Below are positions 35,534-44,584 of a DNA stretch of 64,000 nucleotides, in pieces; the stretch's first letter is position 1, and each line of letters begins with the position of its first letter. This stretch comes from Erythrobacter insulae (GTDB lineage: Bacteria > Pseudomonadota > Alphaproteobacteria > Sphingomonadales > Sphingomonadaceae). The stretch covers positions 1,926,501-1,990,500 of the forward strand of contig NZ_VHJK01000001.1 in the NCBI RefSeq assembly GCF_007004095.1, read 5' to 3'. The notes below the pieces were generated by a model that saw only the letters and a list, made by a program, of their open reading frames with translations, searched no databases and was not told the origin of the DNA. A program made the translations under genes and the position numbers.

Positions 35534-38236
35534 TTAGAATTCGGCTTTGACACCGAATGAGAATGAAGTGCCCACCTGATAGGTGTTGATTTCAATCCGG
35601 TTCGCGCCAAGCTGTTGGAATTCGAAATTGTCGCGGCCAAATATGTTGCGAATTTCGAACGACAACTCGAGCGGAAGACCGCCTACGCCGACTTCGGAAC
35701 GGGCGACAAAATCGACGGTCAGGCCGGGATCTTCGACCACATCTGGCAACGCTCCGCCGCGCAGGGTCACACGCTCGCTGGCATAGTTGAACATAAGCGT
35801 CGCCTGCTGGGTTTTCTCGGTATCTTCGATCCCGATGGACAGGTTGGCGACATGATCGGATTGACCCACCAGCGGCGCGCCATCGTCAAAGATAAGAGCG
35901 GAAAGCTGGTTCGGGTTGGATGTGGTTGGCGAAATATCGGTCGCGCCAACTTTAATTTGCGACTGCGAATAGGTGTAGTTCGCCAGCAGCAGCAGTTGTT
36001 TCGTTTCGAAGAACGTGCCGCCCAGATTATAGAGGTCGATGCCGTATACAAAATCCAGCTCGGCCCCGTAAAGCTCGGCGCTTGGCGCATTGGCAAAGCT
36101 GGTGAGAACCTGGCCCGATGCCGAGATCAAAGTGTTCTCGATCGGGTTGTCGATCTCCTTGTAAAAACCTGCAAGGCTGACGCGATTGGGCCCGCCAAGG
36201 TAATGTTCGATGCGCGCTTCGATATTGACCAGCTCGCTATCGGTAAGCAGCGGGTTACCCCGGAAACGGCGGTTCGATTCCGGGTCGAAATAGGTTTGTT
36301 CGACCAGTTCGCGGAATTGCGGACGGGCGATGGTTTGCGACGCGGAAAAGCGCAGCTGCAGATCGTCGATCGGCTCCCACGTGACTGTGCCGCTCGGGAG
36401 GAAGTAATCGTTGTTGTTGTTGGTTGGTGTTGCACCTGCAATCGGCGCGTTGAAGATTGTCTGGTCAAGCGCGACAAACTGCGCGGCGTCCTCGTACCGG
36501 ACACCGGCTTCGATGGTCAGGTTGTCCGCCGGAAGCCAGCGAACCAGACCATAGCCTGCCTGGGTTTCGATGCCCGCGTCGAACACAGGGAACGGCGAAG
36601 CCTCGGTCAGGGTGACGTTGAAACCGGTCAGCGTGGCCGCATTGATGATAGAGCCCGGAAGGCGCAGGCCAAGCGCAGGGACAAGCGAATCGTCCAGCAA
36701 ATCGCCCGCGATAAACGGACGGAACTCGCGGCTCGAAGATCGGCGCGTGGTGTCGGAATACGCGCCGCCTACGGTAAGTTCGAAGCTGTCAAACAGCTCG
36801 TAAGAGACATCAATACCGCCAAACCACAGCTCTTCCTGAAGATCGTCAAACGCGACAGTCGAGATACCGGCATCGGACAGCTGGTTGAAATAGGCGACAA
36901 ATTGCTCGCCGAACGGGTCGCCCGGAATGTTGGTCCGCGTATAGCTGAAGGATGTGTTGAAAGGTGCTTCGCGATCAGTGCGGGCGTACCCCCCACGCAG
37001 ATCCACGTCCAAACGGTCAAAATCGAACTCGGCAACGAGCTGGGTATCGATCAACTGCCGCTCGAAAAATGCAGTCTGCTGATTTTGGAAATCGAACCCG
37101 TCGAAACCGGGCAGAATGTCGGTGCCTTGCTCAAGCCGCGATGTCTTCAGAGTGTCGCGGATGTAAAGATTGGTCCAGCGGATCGTGTGCTCACCAAAGT
37201 CGAGGCCAAAGCTGAGAAGGCCGTTCACCAACACGTTTTCATCGGTGATAAAGGTGCTGAAATCCTGGAACAGTTCCGACAGGTCGGAGCTACCGCCCTG
37301 ACTGATTACGGTGCGGTTGCGCAGGCTGTTTTTGATCGAGGCTGTCGCGATAATTCCGAAATACGTATCATCGCCAAGTTCGATCGACGTGCCGCCTGTG
37401 ATGGAACCGGAGAAGTTTGGCCGTTGATTGTTGACCTTGCGCAGCGTGACGAGATTTTCCGGAAAGAGCTCTGCGGCGATGCCTTCTGACGTGGCGAGAT
37501 CGATAGTGCCGACCCGCTCTCCGCTGTCGAGGAATGACTGAAGGTTGCCGGGAATATCGCGCAAACCCGTGTCGAAACCGAATGAATCGAGGTTCGAACC
37601 GATATAGGTCAGGCCATTTTCAAAAGTGGTCTCGCTATCGCCGCTCATCGAAAAACTGACGCTGAGGAAGTCTTCGACCGGCACCGCTTTGGTGGTGAGG
37701 TTGATTACGCCGCCGCCAAATTCGCCAGGATAATTCGCAGAATAGGTTTTCTGCACCAGCGACGATGCGATGACGTTCGTCGGGAAGATATCAAGCGGAA
37801 CAACGCGGCTCAGCGGCTCCGGACTGGGCAGAGGCAGGCCGTTGAGCAGCGCGAGCGAATACCGATCGCCAAGACCGCGAACGAACACCCGGCCATCACC
37901 AACCACCGCAAGACCGGAAACCCGGCCAAGCGCGCCAGCGATGTCGCTTTCACCGGTGCGCGCAATGTCGGCTTCGGAAAGCACGTTGAGGACCTGCGTC
38001 GAATTGCGCTCGGGATCGCGGTTGCGGCGACCGGTAACGATGATCCCGCCGCCAGGGACGGAGATTTCCGGTTGATCAGCTTCGCTTTCATCTTGCAGGT
38101 CGCCGATATCCTCGACAGCGTCCCCCTCGGCTTCCTGCGGCGCAGGTGCATCGGTTGATTGCGCATAAAGCGCAGTCGGGAAAGACAATGACGATGAAAG
38201 AAACAGCAAACCTGCCAGACGCGTACCGGTCGACAT
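35534..38236 (-). CDS. TonB-dependent outer-membrane receptor
   Basis: A 900-residue receptor from the preferred start. MSTGTRLAGLLFLSSSLSFP is a signal peptide ending at LYAQ. An acidic stretch (about 30-55) precedes the plug domain (about 70-190) with NSTQVLNVLSEADIARTGES, GRVFVRGLGDRYSLALLNGL and YPGEFGGGVINLTTKAVP. The C-terminal beta-barrel ends in Phe (SFGVKAEF). The frame opens at 38383, but ATG 38236 has GGGGGT upstream and begins the signal peptide. It follows a lipoprotein gene on the same strand, whose promoter region carries a Pho box, so it probably imports a phosphorus-containing ligand. Confidence 0.92.
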   Translation of the reverse strand: MSTGTRLAGLLFLSSSLSFPTALYAQSTDAPAPQEAEGDAVEDIGDLQDESEADQPEISVPGGGIIVTGRRNRDPERNSTQVLNVLSEADIARTGESDIAGALGRVSGLAVVGDGRVFVRGLGDRYSLALLNGLPLPSPEPLSRVVPLDIFPTNVIASSLVQKTYSANYPGEFGGGVINLTTKAVPVEDFLSVSFSMSGDSETTFENGLTYIGSNLDSFGFDTGLRDIPGNLQSFLDSGERVGTIDLATSEGIAAELFPENLVTLRKVNNQRPNFSGSITGGTSIELGDDTYFGIIATASIKNSLRNRTVISQGGSSDLSELFQDFSTFITDENVLVNGLLSFGLDFGEHTIRWTNLYIRDTLKTSRLEQGTDILPGFDGFDFQNQQTAFFERQLIDTQLVAEFDFDRLDVDLRGGYARTDREAPFNTSFSYTRTNIPGDPFGEQFVAYFNQLSDAGISTVAFDDLQEELWFGGIDVSYELFDSFELTVGGAYSDTTRRSSSREFRPFIAGDLLDDSLVPALGLRLPGSIINAATLTGFNVTLTEASPFPVFDAGIETQAGYGLVRWLPADNLTIEAGVRYEDAAQFVALDQTIFNAPIAGATPTNNNNDYFLPSGTVTWEPIDDLQLRFSASQTIARPQFRELVEQTYFDPESNRRFRGNPLLTDSELVNIEARIEHYLGGPNRVSLAGFYKEIDNPIENTLISASGQVLTSFANAPSAELYGAELDFVYGIDLYNLGGTFFETKQLLLLANYTYSQSQIKVGATDISPTTSNPNQLSALIFDDGAPLVGQSDHVANLSIGIEDTEKTQQATLMFNYASERVTLRGGALPDVVEDPGLTVDFVARSEVGVGGLPLELSFEIRNIFGRDNFEFQQLGANRIEINTYQVGTSFSFGVKAEF

Positions 38237-38302
38237 AACGCTGACCCCCTTAAAATTTGGTCTTGAATGAACAGAGCCGAGGTCGGCTCGCTTAGATGTT
38301 GC

Positions 38303-38340
38303 TTGGGGGAGGCACCGCAAAGCCGCAGCGCCTCCCCCAA
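38303..38340 (-). other. Stable hairpin between the lipoprotein and receptor genes
   Basis: Perfect 11-bp arms TTGGGGGAGGC (38303-38313) and GCCTCCCCCAA (38330-38340) with a 16-nt loop, about 20 bp past the lipoprotein stop. On the minus strand there is no T-tract after it. It could protect the upstream message or partly terminate, giving more lipoprotein than receptor. Confidence 0.65.
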
Positions 38341-38358
38341 AAAGTCGAAGTCGCTGGA

Positions 38359-39903
38359 TCAGTAAACTGGCAGCGATGTGCAATTGCCGGTGGAGCTGCC
38401 GAAATCCATTATTGTGGAATCGCAGACCCAGTTGCCGAACGCGTTGTTGACACCGATCGCTGCCCGCGCGGTGAAGAAGCTGGAACGGGCAGTCGCATTG
38501 AATACGGGTACCGCGCTTTCAGTCGCGCCGTTGATGAAGGTACCAGTCAGCGTGAGCGTGCCGACCAGATTGTTGTTGGTACCGGCGTCAACGATCGCTT
38601 GAACATCAGCGTCGCTGACACCCGACGAACCGCGAACGGGGCGGTTGGCTCCGTCGCACAGCAACGAGTCAAAGCCGATGATTGCATTCAGCGTGATCTG
38701 TTCGTCGATGCGGATGCAGACGTCGTCTGCTGTATCAACGTCGATCACACCATTGGTGAGGCTGAGTGCCGGACCACCGCGAGCGCGAATAGCTTGCGAG
38801 GAAGACGATGAGCGCTGCACGAAGGTAAAGCCGTTCACCGCGAGGCGGCTCTGCGGAAGTGCATTGCCGGGTGTTCCGTCGGAAAGGTCATCGGGCGAGT
38901 CAAACTCGATCAGGCTGTCTCCGGTGCCGGTGCGCTGAACAACGAGAACATTTTCAAGGTTTGCCTGCGCGCCCGAATCCACGTCAAGCGAATCATCCGA
39001 TGCGCCGATCACTGCGATGTTGCTGGCATTGACCGAACCGCCGAAGAATTCGAGGCCATCGTCAGAGCTGTTGAAGGACATCAGATTGGCGATGACAGTG
39101 CCCGATCCAGTTCCGCCGGTTGTGAGCGATTGCAGCTCGTTGGATTGCTGCAGTTCAAATCCGGAAAAACGGATCTGGTTGAAAGTCATCGAACCGGAGC
39201 TGTCCGCGCTGTTGGTTCCGCCAAAAGGTGTGGCGACCACGGTGCCTTCGAGCTGTTGTTCGCACTGCGGGTTAGCGTTCGGGTTGGCTGCGGTATTGAA
39301 TGTTTGGTCGGAACAATCCGAAACAGGTGCGCGGCCCAGCAAAACTACCCCGCCCCATTGGGCTTGGCTGTTATCGTTGGCGAGACCCAATACGTTATCG
39401 CGGCTGGTCCAGACGATCGGGCGATCAGCTGTTCCGTTTGCTTCGATGGTGTTGCCGCGATTGACGACGAAAAATGATTCCGCCTGTGCGAAAAAGATTA
39501 CGCCGGGTTCAACCACAAGGGTGACATCGGTGTTTGTGCTGCTGAAACCCTGGTCCGTGCCGACATTAACGCGGCCGTTAATTTGATACAGCAGGCCATC
39601 AATGAACGGCAGGGTGTCATCCACTGTAAATGTCGCTGGCAGCTGACATACGCGATATTCGCCGGTTGGGCCGCTGATCGTGCCGGCATCTGTCAGGCCG
39701 CTGGGCGTGCTGATCGTGGGGCAGCCGGCTGCCGGAGTGACAGTGGCGGGGCCTGCAGGGGCTGGAGCTGGCGCAGGAGCAGGTGCGGGGTTGTTGATGA
39801 TGATGTCGCCGCTAGTGCCTGGCGAAACGATTTCATCCGCGCCGCAACCGGCAAGAGCAATAAGGCTTGCGCCAAGAACGAAAGAACGTTGAATATTTTT
39901 CAC
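38359..39903 (-). CDS. Predicted surface lipoprotein, beta-helix-like, partner of the TonB receptor
   Basis: A 514-residue protein starting at GTG 39903 (AGGGGACC upstream): VKNIQRSFVLGASLIALAGC with the lipobox Cys at about 20, then a Pro-Ala tether (NNPAPAPAPAPAPAG). The mature part is rich in Gly/Ser/Asn with short repeats (FNSSDDGLEFFGGSVNASNI, GASDDSLDVDSGAQANLENV), as in right-handed beta-helix proteins. I do not recognise a named family. The tether and the adjacent receptor suggest a substrate-capturing lipoprotein. Confidence 0.8.
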   Translation of the reverse strand: MKNIQRSFVLGASLIALAGCGADEIVSPGTSGDIIINNPAPAPAPAPAPAGPATVTPAAGCPTISTPSGLTDAGTISGPTGEYRVCQLPATFTVDDTLPFIDGLLYQINGRVNVGTDQGFSSTNTDVTLVVEPGVIFFAQAESFFVVNRGNTIEANGTADRPIVWTSRDNVLGLANDNSQAQWGGVVLLGRAPVSDCSDQTFNTAANPNANPQCEQQLEGTVVATPFGGTNSADSSGSMTFNQIRFSGFELQQSNELQSLTTGGTGSGTVIANLMSFNSSDDGLEFFGGSVNASNIAVIGASDDSLDVDSGAQANLENVLVVQRTGTGDSLIEFDSPDDLSDGTPGNALPQSRLAVNGFTFVQRSSSSSQAIRARGGPALSLTNGVIDVDTADDVCIRIDEQITLNAIIGFDSLLCDGANRPVRGSSGVSDADVQAIVDAGTNNNLVGTLTLTGTFINGATESAVPVFNATARSSFFTARAAIGVNNAFGNWVCDSTIMDFGSSTGNCTSLPVY

Positions 39904-39978
39904 AGCGAACGGTCCCCTAAAACAACCGAGAATCGGAATGCGCAATGCGATGCGCTGGGGGCCGACTAGGTCTCGCCG

Positions 39979-39996
39979 GTGACAGAATTATTTCAG
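39979..39996 (-). promoter_or_regulatory. Pho box for the lipoprotein/TonB-receptor operon
   Basis: Read on the minus strand, CTGAAATAATTCTGTCAC matches the PhoB consensus CTGTCATAWAWCTGTCAY at 15 of 18 positions, as two 7-mers with a 4-bp gap. It lies 76-93 bp upstream of the GTG start. Confidence 0.68.
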
Positions 39997-40150
39997 CATT
40001 ACAGTTAGAATACTGTTTCCACAGACTTTCTTGAATATGACTGTTTTGCGTCAATCGCAGGCTGAACAATCGCGCGCAGGAAAATATCAATGGGGAGGGG
40101 TGCGTCAAAATAAGTTCATAAAATCAGTAGGTTAAGTCCGGAAATAACCT

Positions 40151-40212
40151 CTGTATGACAAATGTTACGTTTATGTTGCACATTTATGAAGGCCGTGTAA
40201 CATCACTGTCAT
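40151..40212 (+). promoter_or_regulatory. Array of PhoB-like 7-mers at 11-bp intervals
   Basis: CTGTATG (40151), ATGTTAC (40162), ATGTTGC (40173), TTATGAA (40184), GTGTAAC (40195) and CTGTCAT (40206) begin at exactly 11-bp steps, the repeat length of PhoB subunits on DNA. The last pair, GTGTAAC-ATCA-CTGTCAT, is the best 18-bp Pho box. The array ends 19 bp before the TPR gene. The fourth unit is poor. Apart from this array and the Pho box at 39979, the 328-bp gap 39904-40231 shows nothing else. Confidence 0.62.
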
Positions 40213-40231
40213 ATTCGCGAGGGAAACTTTT

Positions 40232-40624
40232 ATGACATTCACAACACTTGTCATTGCGCTTGCGGCGGCCAATCCGGCTGTCGATGCACCAACCAATGAT
40301 GCGCCTGCGACGGCCGAGCTTGGCGCGGCGTCGCTTGTCCAGGGTAAAAGCGCGTCCGCAATCCAAACGATCGAGCCGCAATTGGATGAAACGCCTCATG
40401 ATCCGGCGCTTTTGATTAATATGGGCATCGCTTTCGCGCAGACTGGTGACGATGCCAAAGCGCGCAGCCTGTTTAAAGCGGCCATGTCGAGCCCTGAACA
40501 TTTCGAGCTGGAAACAGCCAGCGGCAGCACAATCGATTCCCGCCGTCTTGCGCGCAGAGCAATCGCCATGCTTGATCGCGGAGAATTCCGTCCGGCAAAC
40601 AGCCGGCTTGTTCTGGCGGAATAG
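40232..40624 (+). CDS. Small secreted or membrane-anchored TPR-like protein
   Basis: A 130-residue protein with a short hydrophobic N-terminus (MTFTTLVIALAAANPAVDAP) and one to two TPR-like units: DPALLINMGIAFAQTGDDAKARSLFKAAMS (split here as LLINMGIAFAQTG and DDAKARSLFKAAMS). GAGGG precedes the ATG. Divergent from the lipoprotein/receptor operon with Pho-like sites between, so probably co-regulated. A terminator-like hairpin follows at 40687-40722. Confidence 0.75.
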   Translation: MTFTTLVIALAAANPAVDAPTNDAPATAELGAASLVQGKSASAIQTIEPQLDETPHDPALLINMGIAFAQTGDDAKARSLFKAAMSSPEHFELETASGSTIDSRRLARRAIAMLDRGEFRPANSRLVLAE

Positions 40625-40686
40625 GCTGCTTTTTCCCGGGCGCGTATCCTTTCGCGGTCCAGGACAGACGAAATGATGATGGATTT

Positions 40687-40722
40687 GAAACGAGTCTGAC
40701 TGTTCTTGGTCAGGCTCGTTTC
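40687..40722 (+). terminator. Hairpin terminator after the TPR gene
   Basis: Arms GAAACGAGTCTGAC (40687-40700) and GTCAGGCTCGTTTC (40709-40722) form a 14-bp stem with one T-G pair and an 8-nt loop, followed by a loose T-rich tail (TTTCGCGTTTAA). It separates the TPR gene from the virB operon. Confidence 0.7.
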
Positions 40723-40832
40723 GCGTTTAATGGATTAATGGCTCAGCGTGATCGGTTAACCTCCTGCCTATTTGCCTCTGTCACCTGATTGTCATTTAGG
40801 TTAGTCATCAGTCGGGACATGGAGGGATCACT

Positions 40833-41447
40833 GTGATTCTAGCGCAAGCGAGCAAAGTCTTTGTTGCTGCTTTGATAGCTGTCAGCGCAGTTTCTGCGCA
40901 GGCTGATGTTATGGAAGTGGATGGCACGGGTGCGCGCTGGGTTGCTGGCGGTGCGCCTTCACCCGGTCCTGCAATTATCACCGACACAGTTTCTGCAAAC
41001 GGCACAGAGCTGGTCGCTGCGATTACCCCGCAGCTTGGCACGATTGGCGTTCCCAATCGCTATATCGCGAAAATCACAGAATTATCCTTGCGCTATGATC
41101 TGAGCCCAAGATTGCTCGAAGCTCTTGTGTGGCAGGAAAGCCGCTGGCGCGAGACCGCCTTATCACCCGCCGGTGCGCGCGGTCTGGCTCAACTAATGCC
41201 GGGTACAGCGCGCTATCTAGGCGTAGATCCGGACGATCCAGAGGCCAATCTGGAGGGCGGGGCGCGTTACCTTCGTGAACAGCTAAACCGGTTTGACGGC
41301 GATCTGGAAAAGGCATTGGCGGCATACAATGCGGGGCCCGGCAGAGTGGCCCGGGCCAACGGAATTCCAAACATTCGCGAGACACAGCAATATGTTGCTG
41401 CCATCATGGGGCGTCTTGCCAACCATGCACGGCCTGCGGGGCAATAA
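40833..41447 (+). CDS. virB1: VirB1-like lytic transglycosylase
   Basis: A 204-residue secreted protein (GTG start; signal peptide ending near VSAQA) with a goose-type SLT domain. ALVWQESRWRETALSPAGAR has the catalytic Glu; GLAQLMPGTARYLGV and LAAYNAGPGRVARANGIPN complete the fold. It opens peptidoglycan for assembly of the type IV secretion-like apparatus encoded next. A 37-bp gap separates it from virB2. Confidence 0.85.
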   Translation: MILAQASKVFVAALIAVSAVSAQADVMEVDGTGARWVAGGAPSPGPAIITDTVSANGTELVAAITPQLGTIGVPNRYIAKITELSLRYDLSPRLLEALVWQESRWRETALSPAGARGLAQLMPGTARYLGVDPDDPEANLEGGARYLREQLNRFDGDLEKALAAYNAGPGRVARANGIPNIRETQQYVAAIMGRLANHARPAGQ

Positions 41448-41484
41448 TCTCGCATTCATGGCCAACACGTAATTTTTGAGGACA

Positions 41485-41805
41485 ATGGAAAAAGTAATGA
41501 CATCGCTGTTTCAGATGCCGGCCCGGATTGCGGCCTTTTTGACTATGATACTGATGCCTGCTGCGGCCAGCGCACAGGGCACCGATCCGCAAGGCGCAGG
41601 TCCCATCAACAACGCGCTTTTGTGGTTGCAAGGGACACTGCTGGGTACAGTCGCGACGACTGTTGCAGTGATGGCTGTGGCGGCAATCGGTTTCATGATG
41701 CTTACTGGCCGGATGAATTGGCGTTTTGGCGCCACGGTAATCATCGGCGTGTTCATTCTGTTCGGGGCGACGACTATCGTCGCGGGCATTCAGTCGGCGG
41801 TGTAA
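41485..41805 (+). CDS. virB2: VirB2-like pilin subunit
   Basis: A 106-residue precursor with a long signal peptide ending AAASAQG, followed by two hydrophobic helices (LLGTVATTVAVMAVAAIGFM and FGATVIIGVFILFGATTIVA) joined by a short basic turn (TGRMNWR). This is the VirB2/TrbC pilin layout. I chose ATG 41485 with TGAGGA upstream; the frame also has TTG 41476 and ATG 41497. Confidence 0.85.
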   Translation: MEKVMTSLFQMPARIAAFLTMILMPAAASAQGTDPQGAGPINNALLWLQGTLLGTVATTVAVMAVAAIGFMMLTGRMNWRFGATVIIGVFILFGATTIVAGIQSAV

Positions 41806-41815
41806 ACAACAAAAC

Positions 41816-42100
41816 ATGAATGATCTCGTCAGAAATCCGGTGCACCGTGCACTCACTCGTCCGCAAATGTTTGCAGGCGTCACGATGAATTTCTTTATCA
41901 TCAATTTGATGGTGACGACGATCGCATTCCTGATTTTGAAGAGCTGGTGGATATTGCCGGTGCCGCTGGTGATGCATGTGGTTGGCTATTTTGCTTCACT
42001 GCGCGAACCGCGTATTTTCGATCTCTGGATCACCAAAGTGTCGAAATGCCCGCGCATCCCGAATTACAAGCGCTGGGGCTGCAACAGCTACACACCCTGA
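41816..42100 (+). CDS. virB3: VirB3-like inner-membrane protein
   Basis: A 94-residue protein: NPVHRALTRPQMFAGV (the VirB3 N-terminal LxRP motif), one or two hydrophobic segments, then REPRIFDLWITKVSKCP, which is typical VirB3/TrbD. It associates with VirB4 at the inner membrane. It lies 10 bp after virB2. Confidence 0.88.
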   Translation: MNDLVRNPVHRALTRPQMFAGVTMNFFIINLMVTTIAFLILKSWWILPVPLVMHVVGYFASLREPRIFDLWITKVSKCPRIPNYKRWGCNSYTP

Positions 42101-42142
42101 CGCAAGAACGACACTGGGCCACCCAAAGGAGGGCCGGGAATA

Positions 42143-44584
42143 ATGGTTAAATGGATCGGAGCGGCCGCATGGAGCGCGAAAGAAGCGCGCGCTGGCGACC
42201 GTTTGCCGTACGAACGGTTGATTGACGAAAACACTGTGCTGCTGCGCGATGGATCGGTCATGACTGCGATCCAGGTGCCTGGCCTGTTGTTTGAAACCGA
42301 GGATTCCGACGCGCTAAACGCCCACGCTGCGACGCGTGAGGTGATGCTGCGATCCACGCTGGATGCGCGGTTTGTGCTGTATCATCACGTGATCCGCCGC
42401 CGGGTCGAGGTTGAGCTGGATGCGGAATTTGCAGACCCGCTATCGCGTCATATTGATGCGCGATGGAAAGAGCGATTGGCGGGCGGATCACTGTTTATCA
42501 ATGATCAGTTTGTCACACTGATCCGCCGGCCCGCGCGCGGCAAAACCGGCCTGCCAGAGCGTATTTCGAAATTCTGGAACCGGCGCGGTCAGGAAGAGCT
42601 CGAAGCGGATTACAAGGATCTGCGCAGTCTGAAGGCGGCGGCCACAGGGCTTGTCGCCTCGCTTTCCGCTTACGGCGCGACCATATTGGGCGATTATTCG
42701 GCACCGGGCGGCGGGACCAATTCGGAAATGCTCGAATTGCTTTCGGCGATATACAACGGTGAAATGCGTCCTGTTCGCCGGCCGCATGAAGACACCGACA
42801 TTGGCCAGATGCTGCCGTATCGCCGTGCGAGCTTTGGTCTGGATGCGATGGAGCTGCGCGGCAGCTCTGATCCAGAATTTTCGGCGATCCTTGGGCTGAA
42901 AGACTATCCTGAGGCAACATCGCCCGGCTTGCTCGATGGATTGCTGCGCCTTCCGTACGAGATGGTCGTGACGGAAAGCTACGCGCCGAATGAGCGCACT
43001 ACAGCCCGTGAACGGATCGATCTGGCCTTGCGCCGCTCCCGCTCGGTGGATGAAGATGCCGCCGCCGAACGTGCGGATATGATGTCTGCGCGTGATGCCT
43101 TGAGCAACGGAGCCGTCGGTTTTGGGGATCACCACCTCACTGTGTTGGTGCGTGAAAGCACCCTCGACCGGTTGGATGTTGCAACCGCAGCCTGCGGATC
43201 TGCATTGGCAGACACGGGCGCCATCGCCGTTCGTGAAGACACCAATCTAGAGCCGTCTTTTTGGGCGCAATTCCCCGGTAACGAGGAATATATCGTACGC
43301 CGCGCGCTCATTTCATCGGCCAATATGGCAGGTTTCGGCAGCTTCCATGGCTTTGCACTGGGGCAGGCAGAGGGGAACCATTGGGGCAGCGCCGTGACTC
43401 TGCTGGAAACGACCAGCGCCACACCGTTCTTTTTCAATTTCCATCACGGAGATTTGGGCAATTTTTCGGTCATCGGGCCATCTGGTTCGGGCAAAACTGT
43501 CGTGATGAACTTCCTTGCGGCGCAAGCGCAAAAGTTCAAACCGCGCACGATCTTGTTCGATAAAGATCGCGGTGCCGAGTTGTTTATCCGCGGCATTGGC
43601 GGGCGTTACGACCGGATCAATCCGGGCGAGCCGACCGGTTTTAACCCGCTGTCTTTGCCCGATACGCCTTCCAACAAAGCATTCCTGCGCGATTGGCTCG
43701 CGGTGCTTTTAAAAGCGGACGGACCCGAAGAATTCGCTACGATCAGCGCGGCTGTCGATGCTGCGTATCAGAACGATCCAAGCCTTCGCCGCCTGCGCCA
43801 CTTCAAAGAATTGCTCGCCGGTGCACGCCGGCCGCAACCGGGCGATCTCGCAGACAGGCTCGGCGCGTGGATCGGCGATATCACCGGCGATGGCGGTGAA
43901 TATGCATGGCTGTTCGATAACGAAGCAGACCTGCTTGATCTTGATCAGCGTGTGCTTGGTTTTGACATGACGCAGCTGCTTGAAAACCCACGTTTGCGCA
44001 CGCCGGTGATGATGTATCTGTTCCACCGCATTGAAGAACGGCTTGATGGGGAGCCGACCATGATCCTGATCGACGAGGGCTGGAAGGCGCTTGATGATGA
44101 GGTGTTTGCGGCGCGCATCCGTGACTGGCTCAAGACTTTGCGCAAACGCAATGCTTTGGTCGGGTTTGCCACGCAATCCGCGCGTGATGCTTTGGAAAGC
44201 CGTATCTCGACCGCATTGGTCGAACAAACCGCGACGATGATCTTCATGCCCAACAGCCGGGCACGGCCAGAGGATTATTGCGACGGTTTTGGCCTGACCG
44301 ATCACGAATTTGCCCTGATCCGCACATTGCCCGCGCACAGCCGCTGTTTCCTTGTGCGCCAGCCCGATGCCAGCGTCGTCGTGCGGCTTGATCTGTCGGG
44401 CGCTCCAGAGGTTTTGACCGTGCTGTCTGGCCGCGAAGCTTCTGTCCGGCGGCTCGATCTGCTTCGTGAAGCTGTCGGTGATGATCCGTCGCAATGGTAT
44501 CCGGCGCTTACAGGTCATGCATGGCCCGAGGCCACAGCGGAGGTGGACGAACACGGCGAACCTGTCTGGCAGGCGGCCGAATGA
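42143..44584 (+). CDS. virB4: VirB4 ATPase
   Basis: An 813-residue type IV secretion ATPase with the CagE/VirB4 N-terminal domain, Walker A VIGPSGSGKTVVMNF (about 443-457), DKDRGAELFIRGIGGRY, Walker B MILIDEGWKALDDE (about 638-651) and the VirB4 motif LVGFATQSARDALES. It energises assembly and transport. Its stop overlaps the virB6 start (ATGA). Confidence 0.95.
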   Translation: MVKWIGAAAWSAKEARAGDRLPYERLIDENTVLLRDGSVMTAIQVPGLLFETEDSDALNAHAATREVMLRSTLDARFVLYHHVIRRRVEVELDAEFADPLSRHIDARWKERLAGGSLFINDQFVTLIRRPARGKTGLPERISKFWNRRGQEELEADYKDLRSLKAAATGLVASLSAYGATILGDYSAPGGGTNSEMLELLSAIYNGEMRPVRRPHEDTDIGQMLPYRRASFGLDAMELRGSSDPEFSAILGLKDYPEATSPGLLDGLLRLPYEMVVTESYAPNERTTARERIDLALRRSRSVDEDAAAERADMMSARDALSNGAVGFGDHHLTVLVRESTLDRLDVATAACGSALADTGAIAVREDTNLEPSFWAQFPGNEEYIVRRALISSANMAGFGSFHGFALGQAEGNHWGSAVTLLETTSATPFFFNFHHGDLGNFSVIGPSGSGKTVVMNFLAAQAQKFKPRTILFDKDRGAELFIRGIGGRYDRINPGEPTGFNPLSLPDTPSNKAFLRDWLAVLLKADGPEEFATISAAVDAAYQNDPSLRRLRHFKELLAGARRPQPGDLADRLGAWIGDITGDGGEYAWLFDNEADLLDLDQRVLGFDMTQLLENPRLRTPVMMYLFHRIEERLDGEPTMILIDEGWKALDDEVFAARIRDWLKTLRKRNALVGFATQSARDALESRISTALVEQTATMIFMPNSRARPEDYCDGFGLTDHEFALIRTLPAHSRCFLVRQPDASVVVRLDLSGAPEVLTVLSGREASVRRLDLLREAVGDDPSQWYPALTGHAWPEATAEVDEHGEPVWQAAE

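Noticed and set aside
35615..37489. 624-codon rightward frame opposite the TonB receptor
   Set aside because: The receptor's plug and barrel motifs are on the minus strand; the antisense product has no domain and biased Arg/Gln content.
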